Below are positions 8,175 through 15,987 of a stretch of 64,000 nt of DNA, piece after piece; within the stretch, counting starts at the first letter, position 1, and the number at the start of each line of letters is the position of its first letter. The translations under genes were made by a program, and so were the position numbers. The stretch spans positions 4,113,501 through 4,177,500 of the forward strand of contig NZ_CP110973.1 of NCBI RefSeq assembly GCF_026248825.1, read 5' to 3'. The notes under the pieces were generated by a model, which searched no databases, was not told the origin of the DNA, and saw only the letters and a program-made list of their open reading frames with translations. This DNA is from Larkinella insperata (GTDB taxonomy: Bacteria; Bacteroidota; Bacteroidia; Cytophagales; Spirosomataceae).

Positions 8175-9587
8175 ATGAGAAAAGTACTTGCTATCCTTGG
8201 CTTACTAAGTAATACGCTGGCTTTTGCGCAGCAATCCACCGACTCCCTGACCGCTACGGCGTCTCCCACACCGACTTCTGCCGCCGAGAAAAACGAATTA
8301 AAATACAACCTGAATGCGTCCGGATCTCATTTCTTCAAGGCCACTTTCCTGAACCAGACCTGGCTGCGGTACAACCAGAGCAATCCCGGAACGACCGTGG
8401 TGGGAGACCCCAAAGAAAATACCTTCGACATTGGCCTGCGCCGGACCCGGATTCAGATGTACGGGCAGATCAACGATCACGTGGTGTTGTACCTCCAGTT
8501 TGGGTTAAACAACTTCAATTTTCAGAACGGCTTTCCAGCCTTCAATACCGCCGGAACACCTTCAAACCGCAAGATTCAGGCTTTTTTTCACGATGCCGTG
8601 GGCGAATACCTGGTGTGGAAAAACAAAGATTATCTTAAAATCGGGGCCGGGCTTACCATCGTAAACGGTTTATCCCGGTTTAGTCAGCCGAGCGTCAGTT
8701 CCATCATGACGATGGATGTTCCGGTATTTGCGCAGGCGACGGTCGATCAGACGGATGAATTTTCGCGTAAACTGAGCGTGTACGCGCGCGGTCAGGTGGG
8801 GCCGATCGACTACCGATTTGCCGTTAGTGATCCATTTCCGGTACAGACGAGCGGCTCGGTTCCTCCGGCTCTGGGGCCCAACGCCAATTTTGCCCTCAAG
8901 GGGCATCACAAGCAGTTTCAGGGCATGGTGCTCTACCAGTTTTTCGACAAAGAGTCAAACCAGACGCCGGGGTACATGACCGGTACGTACCTGGGCAAAA
9001 AGAAAATCTTCAACCTGGAAGCCGGTTTCATCTCGCAGAAAAACGCGGTCTGGTACACGGGCGAAACGGCAACGGATACGGTTTACCAGAACCTGAATCT
9101 GTGGTCAGTGGCGGCCTTTCTGGATGTGCCGGTCAACCGTGCCACGGGGTCAGCCTTCAGTGCTTACGCCGGGTATTTCAACCTGGACTACGGTAAAAAT
9201 TACCTGCGTTACAACGGCATCATGAACCCGGCGACGGGAACGATGCAGAGTGTAGGTGGCTTGGGGGGAACGCAGGGAAACGCCTTTCCGATGTTTGGAA
9301 CGGGGAGCGTAATTTACTCGCAGGTGGGGTATCTGTTCCGGCAGGATCTGCTGGGTACAGCTGGTACGCTGATGCCGTACGCGCAGGCTCAAATCGGCAA
9401 CTACGACCGGATAAACGGCAGCATGGGCGTGTACAACATGGGCCTGAACTGGCTGATCAAAGGCCACAACTCGAAATTGACGCTTGATTACCAGAGCCGT
9501 CCGTATTACCAAGCCCAACCTTCCGGACAACTTGACTCGCAGGGCCGTCGCGGACAGGTGGTGCTGCAATACCAGGTATTTATCTGA
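8175..9587 (+). CDS. Outer-membrane porin-like beta-barrel protein
   Basis: 470 residues with a signal peptide (MRKVLAILGLLSNTLAFAQ) and a long series of alternating hydrophobic/polar strands with aromatic girdles (FLNQTWLRYNQ, VVLYLQFGLNNFNF, LTLDYQSRPYYQ). The C-terminus VVLQYQVFI ends in a hydrophobic strand as expected for BamA-dependent barrels. The LRRTRIQMYGQI segment resembles phosphate-selective porin O/P-type proteins of Bacteroidota, so a general solute or anion porin is likely, but specificity cannot be read. It is transcribed towards mdh, with a paired inverted repeat between them. Confidence 0.75.
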   Translation: MRKVLAILGLLSNTLAFAQQSTDSLTATASPTPTSAAEKNELKYNLNASGSHFFKATFLNQTWLRYNQSNPGTTVVGDPKENTFDIGLRRTRIQMYGQINDHVVLYLQFGLNNFNFQNGFPAFNTAGTPSNRKIQAFFHDAVGEYLVWKNKDYLKIGAGLTIVNGLSRFSQPSVSSIMTMDVPVFAQATVDQTDEFSRKLSVYARGQVGPIDYRFAVSDPFPVQTSGSVPPALGPNANFALKGHHKQFQGMVLYQFFDKESNQTPGYMTGTYLGKKKIFNLEAGFISQKNAVWYTGETATDTVYQNLNLWSVAAFLDVPVNRATGSAFSAYAGYFNLDYGKNYLRYNGIMNPATGTMQSVGGLGGTQGNAFPMFGTGSVIYSQVGYLFRQDLLGTAGTLMPYAQAQIGNYDRINGSMGVYNMGLNWLIKGHNSKLTLDYQSRPYYQAQPSGQLDSQGRRGQVVLQYQVFI

Positions 9588-9593
9588 TAACTG

Positions 9594-9707
9594 AAAAGAG
9601 ACGAAAGAGTAAAGACGTGAGCCAAAAGACGAACGATCGGCGGTCTTTCTGCTCACCTTCTTACTCTTTCGTTTCTACTCCCTTGTCTTTACTCTTTGGT
9701 CTCTTTA
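9594..9707. repeat. Three-arm inverted repeat between porin and mdh
   Basis: A left arm (9594-9622, AAAAGAGACGAAAGAGTAAA then GACGTGAGC) can pair with either of two right arms: 9651-9676 (GCTCACCTTCTTACTCTTTC and on) or 9677-9707 (CTTGTCTTTACTCTTTGGTC and on). The right arms are imperfect copies of each other. Most likely a convergent terminator region, but the two pairings exclude each other. Confidence 0.7.
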
Positions 9708-10643
9708 TTATAATTCCAGCGTTTTCAGAACATCGTTCATGTTCCGAACGGCATCGGCTGATTTATTGAAAGCCGCTTTTTCGTCGTCGTTCAGTTCAAA
9801 ATTAACGATTTTTTCCCAGCCGTTGCGACCGATCACAACCGGCACACCCAGGCAGATGTCCGACTGGCCGTACTCGCCCTCCAGGTACACGCAGCAGGGG
9901 AACACGCGTTTCTGATCACGAACAATGCTTTCGACCAGAATGGCACCGGCCGCTCCCGGAGCATACCAGGCCGACGTACCAATCAGTTTCGTCAGCGTCG
10001 CCCCGCCCACCATCGTATCGGCGGCTACTTTTTGCAGCGTTTCGGCATCCAGAAACTGGCTTACCGGTACGCCCGAGTAGGTAGCGAGCCGCGTCAGCGG
10101 GATCATAGTCGTGTCGCCGTGGCCGCCGATCACCGTACCCTGCAGGTCGTTGGGCGAGCAGTCCAGCGCCAGCGACAGGTAAGTTTTAAACCGGGCGGAA
10201 TCCAGAATACCGCCCATCCCGATGATGCGGTTTTTCGGCAATCCGGATGATTTCAGAGCCAAGTACGTCATGGTGTCCATCGGATTGGAAATAATGACGA
10301 AAATGGCATCCGGAGAGTATTTCAAAATGTTTTCGGTAACTCCTTTAACGATGTTGGCGTTGGTACCGATCAGTTCTTCGCGGGTCATTCCCGGCTTGCG
10401 CGGAAGTCCCGAAGTGATCACGACAACATCCGAATTGGCCGTTAATTCGTACTTATTGGAAGAACCGGTAATTTTAACGTCGCAGTCTAACAAAGTAGAC
10501 GCCTGAAGCATGTCCAGACCTTTGCCTTCGCTCAGCCCCTCTTTGATGTCAAGGAGTACAACCTCCTCGGCTAACTCACGTCGGGCGATGTTATCGGCAC
10601 AGGTCGCACCAACGGCCCCGGCACCTACTACGGTGATTTTCAT
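9708..10643 (-). CDS. mdh: Malate dehydrogenase (LDH/MDH superfamily)
   Basis: Cytosolic TCA-cycle enzyme interconverting malate and oxaloacetate with NAD. Starting at 10643 gives MKITVVGAGAVGATCADNIA, where the glycine-rich dinucleotide loop lies at residues 7-12 as usual. The longer frame to 10775 would add 44 unrelated residues. Other landmarks: VVITSGLPRKPGMTRE (substrate loop with arginines), IISNPMDTMTY, and the catalytic histidine motif GGHGDTTMIPL. The 311-residue length is normal for the LDH-like MDH of Bacteroidota. It is monocistronic and convergent with the porin gene. Confidence 0.96.
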   Translation of the reverse strand: MKITVVGAGAVGATCADNIARRELAEEVVLLDIKEGLSEGKGLDMLQASTLLDCDVKITGSSNKYELTANSDVVVITSGLPRKPGMTREELIGTNANIVKGVTENILKYSPDAIFVIISNPMDTMTYLALKSSGLPKNRIIGMGGILDSARFKTYLSLALDCSPNDLQGTVIGGHGDTTMIPLTRLATYSGVPVSQFLDAETLQKVAADTMVGGATLTKLIGTSAWYAPGAAGAILVESIVRDQKRVFPCCVYLEGEYGQSDICLGVPVVIGRNGWEKIVNFELNDDEKAAFNKSADAVRNMNDVLKTLEL

Positions 10644-10757
10644 AGAGTTAATGGTTTTAAGTTTTTGTTTGGGTGCATCCTCGAAGAGGAACGGCGATTT
10701 TGTAGGATGTCCGCCCGGCGGCAGGGAATGCATTGCTGGCCACCGATTTGAACGGTA

Positions 10758-10765
10758 CAAAAATA
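10758..10765 (-). promoter_or_regulatory. Possible -7 element upstream of mdh
   Basis: TATTTTTG on the minus strand fits the Bacteroidota -7 consensus TAnnTTTG and lies about 115 bases before the mdh start. No clear -33 TTG box is seen at the expected spacing. Confidence 0.3.
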
Positions 10766-10884
10766 GAAGAGCCAATGAACACTCATACCGTGGAATAGGC
10801 TTTTTTTTGAGAAATAAGACTTTTGCGGTAAAAAATGTGTTATAGGGGTGTCCAGATAGTTAGGACCTATCCAACGTTGTATTT

Positions 10885-11319
10885 ATGGCAAACCGTCGAT
10901 TATTAACGGCAATTTTGAGTTCTATTTTTTTTCGTCGTTCCACCAAAAAGGCCACCCGTTACGCGCGTAGTGGCAAAAGTTTACTGGAACTGGTGCAACG
11001 GGTTGCGGAGAAATCCCGGGTGTTGGGCGTCGGTGCGAGTTACTCAGCCGCCAAGGATCACATCAATGTGGTCGTGCGCATGATTCGGGCTTACGCGAAA
11101 GGGGAGTACCGGGCCATTTCCGGAAAAACGCTGCTCCGGATGGTCGCCGTGCTGGTGTATTTTGTTTCACCGCTTGACTTCCTGCCGGATGTGCTGCCGG
11201 TGATCGGGCTGACCGACGATATTGCCCTGCTGCTGTGGCTGGTTAGTTCACTGGCGGATGATATTGAGCGGTTCAAAGAATGGGAGCGGACCCACGCGTC
11301 GGCGATTAAAATTGGGTGA
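10885..11319 (+). CDS. YkvA family (DUF1232) membrane protein
   Basis: 144 residues. The C-terminal half carries the DUF1232 signature: VLVYFVSPLDFLPDVLPVIG followed by LTDDIALLLWLVSSLADDIE. The N-terminal half is basic and helical. The family is widespread and of unknown function, with one or two membrane-associated helices. It lies upstream of tatA and is separated from it by 85 bases containing a -7-like box, so tatA probably has its own promoter. Confidence 0.88.
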   Translation: MANRRLLTAILSSIFFRRSTKKATRYARSGKSLLELVQRVAEKSRVLGVGASYSAAKDHINVVVRMIRAYAKGEYRAISGKTLLRMVAVLVYFVSPLDFLPDVLPVIGLTDDIALLLWLVSSLADDIERFKEWERTHASAIKIG

Positions 11320-11358
11320 AAACCTTTTTTTGGTAGCACATTAAATCGTAATATTCGT

Positions 11359-11366
11359 TACATTTG
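11359..11366 (+). promoter_or_regulatory. -7 promoter element upstream of tatA
   Basis: TACATTTG matches the Bacteroidota sigma-A -7 consensus TAnnTTTG, 38 bases before the tatA start. A TTTG at 11329-11332 is present, but its spacing is longer than usual. Confidence 0.5.
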
Positions 11367-11404
11367 TATAGAGTTTCTGCATACACTCAATAATTCATAC
11401 TATC

Positions 11405-11614
11405 ATGGCATTACTCACAATTTATGCATTCCTAGGCTCACTTGGTGGAACCGAACTTCTTCTGATTGGTCTGGTGATTCTTTTGTTCTTCGGTGCAAAA
11501 CGAATTCCAGAACTGATGAAAGGACTGGGTAAAGGTATCCGCGAATTCAAAGACGCAACCAAAGACGTTCGCGAGAACATTGAAGAAGGACTTCGCGATA
11601 CGAACACAAAATAA
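11405..11614 (+). CDS. tatA: Twin-arginine translocase subunit TatA/TatE
   Basis: 69 residues. A short periplasmic start is followed by a single membrane helix (GTELLLIGLVILLFFGAKRI), the FGAKRIPELMKGLGKGIREF hinge and amphipathic helix typical of TatA, and a charged C-terminus. TatA oligomers form the pore that moves folded proteins across the inner membrane. Tat substrates with RR motifs occur later in this window (33431 and 48795 genes). TatC is not in the window. Confidence 0.95.
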   Translation: MALLTIYAFLGSLGGTELLLIGLVILLFFGAKRIPELMKGLGKGIREFKDATKDVRENIEEGLRDTNTK

Positions 11615-11767
11615 GAACTAATAGGAGTGCAAAGGAGTGGACAATAGCTAGTTGTCACGACCTTCTAGTCTATTATTCTCTCATTTGGTTATTCAGTATT
11701 TATGGACAACAGCTCGGCCTGCAGGGTCGTTCTGTTGTCTCTTTTTTTCTGCCAGCTGTACCTGATT

Positions 11768-13207
11768 ATGCCCGTAAAACCGTACGAATCCCTTTCCGAA
11801 ATTCAGCGCGATCTGGCCGCCGGATCGATTACCTGCCGCCAATTAGTTGAACAATACCTCCAACGGATTGACGAACACCGTCATTTGAACGCTTTCGTAG
11901 CCGTGTACGCCGATGAAGCCCGCCAGCGTGCCGACGAGGTAGATGCCAAACTGCAAGCCGGAACCGCCGGACGACTGGCCGGCATGGTGCTCGGAATCAA
12001 GGACGTACTTTGTTACAACGGACACGGTGTACAGGCCGGGAGTCGGATTCTGGACGGATTTAAGGCGCAATTTACCGCCACCGCCGTACAGCGGGTGATC
12101 GACGAGGATGTTATCATTATTGGGCGGCAGAACTGCGACGAATTTGCGATGGGCTCCTCCAACGAAAACTCGGCATTTGGGCCGGTTCGGAATGCAACGG
12201 ACACCAGCCGGGTGCCGGGCGGGTCGTCGGGTGGTTCGGCAGTGGCGGTTCAGGCCGGTTTGTGCCTGGCGTCGCTGGGGTCAGATACGGGCGGGTCGGT
12301 GCGCCAGCCTTCGGCTTTCTGCGGCACGGTGGGCCTAAAACCAACTTACTCCCGGGTTTCGCGCTGGGGACTGATCGCTTACGCGTCGTCCTTCGATTGC
12401 ATCGGCCCGATCACCCACACCGTCGAAGATGCGGCTTTGCTGCTCGAAATCATTGCCGGACCTGACGAGTTTGACAGCACCGTCAGCCAGAAACCAACCC
12501 CTCCATACAGCCAGGAACTAAGTCTGAACCGTAAACTACGGATTGGTTACCTGCGCGACGGCGTAGAAAGTGAAGGGGTGGATCCGGTAATCCGGCAGAA
12601 AACGCAGGAAATGCTTGCCTACCTGCGCGAACAGGGACATACCGTTGAGCCGGTGGATTTTCCGTTGTTAAAACACATTCTGCCCACGTATTACATTCTC
12701 ACGACCGCCGAAGCCAGCTCCAATCTTTCGCGGTTCGACGGCGTTCGGTACGGTTTTCGCAGCCCCGAGGCCACCGATCTGGAGTCGCTTTACAAAAAAT
12801 CCCGTACCGACGGCTTCGGCGATGAGGTGCGTCGTCGGATCATCCTGGGAACGTTTGCGCTCAGTTCCAGCTATTACGACGCTTATTATACCAAAGCGCA
12901 GCAGGTGCGCCGTCTGATCAAAGACGAAACCGACGCCCTGTTTGCCCAGTATGATCTGGTTGCGTCCCCCGTGACGCCCACTACGGCTTTCCGAATTGGG
13001 GAGAAAACCAGTGATCCGCTGCAGATGTACCTGGCTGATATCTTTACTGTTCAGGCGAATGTGGTGGGGTGTCCGGCCATTTCTATTCCAAACGGGACGG
13101 ATGAAACCGGCCTGCCAATCGGATTTCAGTTAATGGCGGCTCCTTTTCAGGAAGCCAACCTGCTGGCCGCGGCCCAGGCGCTCACGCAACGGGTTGAAGC
13201 TGAGTAA
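11768..13207 (+). CDS. gatA: Aspartyl/glutamyl-tRNA amidotransferase subunit A
   Basis: Amidase subunit of the GatCAB complex, which converts mischarged Glu-tRNA(Gln) or Asp-tRNA(Asn). All triad elements are present: Lys in GIKDVLC, the cis-Ser in GGSSGGSAVAV and the nucleophile in SDTGGSVRQP. I chose the ATG at 11768 (MPVKPYESLSEIQRD), because the in-frame ATG at 11702 would add a hydrophobic leader unsuited to a cytosolic enzyme. The length of about 479 residues is normal. gatB and gatC are not adjacent, as is common in this phylum. Confidence 0.95.
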   Translation: MPVKPYESLSEIQRDLAAGSITCRQLVEQYLQRIDEHRHLNAFVAVYADEARQRADEVDAKLQAGTAGRLAGMVLGIKDVLCYNGHGVQAGSRILDGFKAQFTATAVQRVIDEDVIIIGRQNCDEFAMGSSNENSAFGPVRNATDTSRVPGGSSGGSAVAVQAGLCLASLGSDTGGSVRQPSAFCGTVGLKPTYSRVSRWGLIAYASSFDCIGPITHTVEDAALLLEIIAGPDEFDSTVSQKPTPPYSQELSLNRKLRIGYLRDGVESEGVDPVIRQKTQEMLAYLREQGHTVEPVDFPLLKHILPTYYILTTAEASSNLSRFDGVRYGFRSPEATDLESLYKKSRTDGFGDEVRRRIILGTFALSSSYYDAYYTKAQQVRRLIKDETDALFAQYDLVASPVTPTTAFRIGEKTSDPLQMYLADIFTVQANVVGCPAISIPNGTDETGLPIGFQLMAAPFQEANLLAAAQALTQRVEAE

Positions 13208-13440
13208 GCGACTATTCTTTTTCAATTTCGTTCGGAAGGCTCCGCAATAAAGACACCGCAATTAGAGTTATTCTAATGGCTCACGGATAGAATTCGTTCT
13301 ACAAACAGGGACGATTAGATAGTTTTGTTGTCATTTTTGCGATAAAGTTTGATGGCAACTGATTTTTGTCCTATTTTTAGCCGCCACACCGTCCATTCCT
13401 CTGAAAAGACTCAACTAAAATGTAACCCAAAAACCTGCTC

Positions 13441-15015
13441 ATGTCGAACCTGAAGAAGACCCTTCACGGCCTCCGATTGGCTTGTACAATCTTTACCCTA
13501 ATCAGTATTGGCCCCCGCAGTTGGGCCGCTTGTTTCCAGGCTGACACCAACGGTGTCAGCGCCGACACGCTCCAGGAAGCGATTGAAGTGCTCGACGTGC
13601 CGGAAGTTTTATCGGTCCCCGAAACTGTTTTACGCGCTCGGCTGGCCAAACTGGAACAGACCATCCCCCTGAACTATAACAAGACCGTTCACGGTTTTAT
13701 CGATTATTTTACCTTCCGCAAACCTAGCTACACCAAAAAGGTGATGGAGCGGATTCCCATGTTTTTTCCGCTTTACGAGCGGGTACTGGCGCAGCACGAA
13801 ATTCCCGAAGAGCTGAAATACCTGTCGATCGTCGAATCGTCGCTGGACCCCAAAGCCGTTTCGCGCGTCGGAGCGGGCGGGTTGTGGCAGTTCATGCCGT
13901 ACACCGGTGAAGAATATCATCTGTATCAGGACGAGTACGTGGATGAGCGGATGGATCCCGTTAAATCGACGGATGCCGCCTGCCGGTATTTAAAACGACT
14001 TTACAATGTTTTTGGCGACTGGCACCTCGCTCTGGCCGCTTACAACAGCGGACCGGGAACGGTCAAACGGGCCATGCGCCGGTCTGGGGGGGATTCGTTC
14101 TGGACCATTTATGACTACCTGCCTAAAGAAACCCGGGCGTATGTGCCGCAGTTTATCGCATTGACGTACATGATGAATTTCGCCAACGACCACGGTATTT
14201 ACGCCGAACAGCCAGAATATCCGATCCCCTGCGATACAATTCACGTCAACGGTTACCTGTCGATCGAGCGGTTCTGCCAGTACAGTGGGGTTCCGCTGAA
14301 CGAGATTCAGAAAATGAATCCGTCGATCATGACCGGTGTCTTGTCGGATCAGACCCGCAATTTCGTACTTCGCGTACCCCGGGCGCATTTTGATCACTTT
14401 GCCGCTAACCGTCGCTCCATCCTCGATTCAGCCGGTCGGCTGCCTTCGGTAGCGACGAATATGCTGCTGGCGTCGACGGAAAGTATCAATTACGGATCCG
14501 AATCGGGGAAGAAACGTGATTATTTTCCATTCACGGACGCCAATGAAGAGCAGGCCCGCGAGTCGGAGCCGGTGGTAGCCGCCAACGCGATTGCCCCGCA
14601 GCAGGACGTCGAGGAGGTGGTGCGCCGGAGACCCAAAAAGTCCGTTCACGTAGTGAAGCGCGGTGATGGCTTGATAAGCATTGCCGATAAATACGGGGTT
14701 GAAGTGTATGACCTGAAAAAGTGGAACCGCCTGCGTTCCAATACGATTCAGCGCGGCCAGAAGCTGGTGATCCTGCGTGAACCGGCCATTCCCGAAACCT
14801 CCACCCGCATGGCAAGTTCGGGCAAAAGTCGCAGCAAAGCGGAAAGTGCGAAAAGCAGCAAAGCCTATAAACCGAAATACCACCGAGTACAGGAGGGCGA
14901 TACCCTCTGGAATATTTCCCAGCGGTACAGTGATCTGACGGTTGAAGAACTCAAAAAAATCAACAAAATAAAAGGCAATTCGCTGAAACTTGGTCAACGT
15001 TTAATTGTAGGTTAA
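13441..15015 (+). CDS. Membrane-bound lytic murein transglycosylase with LysM domains (MltD-like)
   Basis: 524 residues with a signal peptide (about 1-29, ending PRSWA). The goose-lysozyme-type SLT domain has the catalytic glutamate in SIVESSLDP, then AGGLWQFMPYTG and WHLALAAYNSGPGTVKRA. Two LysM modules follow, one at about 398-445 (HVVKRGDGLISIADKYG) and one at the C-terminus (about 478-523, HRVQEGDTLWNISQRYS). It cleaves peptidoglycan glycan strands with formation of anhydromuramic ends, with LysM for wall binding. It resembles MltD but lacks an evident lipobox. A terminator follows. Confidence 0.92.
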   Translation: MSNLKKTLHGLRLACTIFTLISIGPRSWAACFQADTNGVSADTLQEAIEVLDVPEVLSVPETVLRARLAKLEQTIPLNYNKTVHGFIDYFTFRKPSYTKKVMERIPMFFPLYERVLAQHEIPEELKYLSIVESSLDPKAVSRVGAGGLWQFMPYTGEEYHLYQDEYVDERMDPVKSTDAACRYLKRLYNVFGDWHLALAAYNSGPGTVKRAMRRSGGDSFWTIYDYLPKETRAYVPQFIALTYMMNFANDHGIYAEQPEYPIPCDTIHVNGYLSIERFCQYSGVPLNEIQKMNPSIMTGVLSDQTRNFVLRVPRAHFDHFAANRRSILDSAGRLPSVATNMLLASTESINYGSESGKKRDYFPFTDANEEQARESEPVVAANAIAPQQDVEEVVRRRPKKSVHVVKRGDGLISIADKYGVEVYDLKKWNRLRSNTIQRGQKLVILREPAIPETSTRMASSGKSRSKAESAKSSKAYKPKYHRVQEGDTLWNISQRYSDLTVEELKKINKIKGNSLKLGQRLIVG

Positions 15016-15037
15016 ACCAAACTTTCAGCTTCAAAAT

Positions 15038-15073
15038 AAAACCGTATTTCCGCAAAAGAAGTACGGTTTTTTC
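15038..15073 (+). terminator. Terminator after the lytic transglycosylase gene
   Basis: AAACCGTA pairs with TACGGTTT around a 15-base loop, followed by TTTT. The spacing of about 20 bases after the stop supports an intrinsic terminator. Confidence 0.7.
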
Positions 15074-15174
15074 TTGCAAATGAATGGCTATTACAAGGGG
15101 AATTGTAGCGTGGGAGATACCGTATTTATCCCGAAATAAGCACCCGGAAGGCCTTATTAGTCAATCTTTATTTG

Positions 15175-15182
15175 TATATTTG
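15175..15182 (+). promoter_or_regulatory. -7 promoter element upstream of ruvA
   Basis: TATATTTG matches TAnnTTTG and lies 42 bases before the ruvA ATG. A convincing -33 box is not visible. Confidence 0.5.
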
Positions 15183-15224
15183 TCTGTTTAAGACCCGTTT
15201 ATAAATGGGTCGATAAAACCTTCT

Positions 15225-15818
15225 ATGATTGCTTACATTACGGGTAAAGTTACCCATAAAGATCCAACGCTGACGATTCTGGAAGCGAACGGAATAGGGT
15301 ACGAAATTCACGTTTCTCTCTATACTTCGACGGCCTTACCGAAGCTCGGCGAATCGTTTAAACTGCACACGTATCAGCACATTCGCGAAGACGCTAACAT
15401 CCTGTACGGGTTCGGTAATCTCGACGAAAAAAGCCTCTTCATGGATTTGATCAGCGTGTCTGGTATTGGTCCCAATACGGCCCTCACCATGTTGTCAACG
15501 TTGTCGCCTACGGAACTCCGTCAGGCCATTCTAATGGAGAATATCAAAGCCATTCAGAGCATCAAAGGCATCGGCGGTAAAACGGCCCAGCGGGTTATCC
15601 TGGAGTTGCGCGACAAAATGAAGAAAGCGGGCATCATGGCACAGGCTGATGGGCCGACCTATCGGATGTCTGCTAATCCCGTCCGGGACGAAGCGCTGGC
15701 TGCCCTTGTGACCCTCGGCATTCCGAAGCCTGTTGCTGAAAAAAGTCTTGAAACTATTCTAAAAAGGGAGGGGGAAGATCTTAGCGTAGAGCAACTTATC
15801 CGGCTGGCCTTGAAGTAG
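15225..15818 (+). CDS. ruvA: Holliday junction branch migration protein RuvA
   Basis: 197 residues, the usual RuvA length. The N-terminal OB-fold begins MIAYITGKVTHKDPT and contains NGIGYEIHVS. The helix-hairpin-helix region has VSGIGPNTALTMLS and IKGIGGKTAQRVILELRDK, and a C-terminal domain for RuvB contact follows (EALAALVTLGIPKPVAEKSL). RuvA tetramers bind Holliday junctions and load the RuvB motor. It lies directly upstream of sprA, an arrangement seen repeatedly in Bacteroidota. Confidence 0.97.
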   Translation: MIAYITGKVTHKDPTLTILEANGIGYEIHVSLYTSTALPKLGESFKLHTYQHIREDANILYGFGNLDEKSLFMDLISVSGIGPNTALTMLSTLSPTELRQAILMENIKAIQSIKGIGGKTAQRVILELRDKMKKAGIMAQADGPTYRMSANPVRDEALAALVTLGIPKPVAEKSLETILKREGEDLSVEQLIRLALK

Positions 15819-15825
15819 TTGAAAA

Positions 15826-15882
15826 TTAAAAGTTAAAAACTGAAAGTTAGAAAAAACGTGTCAACTCACATTTAACTTTTAA
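15826..15882. repeat. Inverted repeat between ruvA and sprA
   Basis: TTAAAAGTTAAA (15826-15837) is the exact reverse complement of TTTAACTTTTAA (15871-15882). Purine-rich left arm and pyrimidine-rich right arm, as in several other gaps of this window. Confidence 0.6.
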
Positions 15883-15987
15883 CTCTTCACTTATAACTAA
15901 AATATTGGCAAGGTTTTCGCCGTTTGGTTGTATGTAAAAGAGTAAGTCTTTATAAGCAAACTACCTATTCACCGAATTTAACTATAC

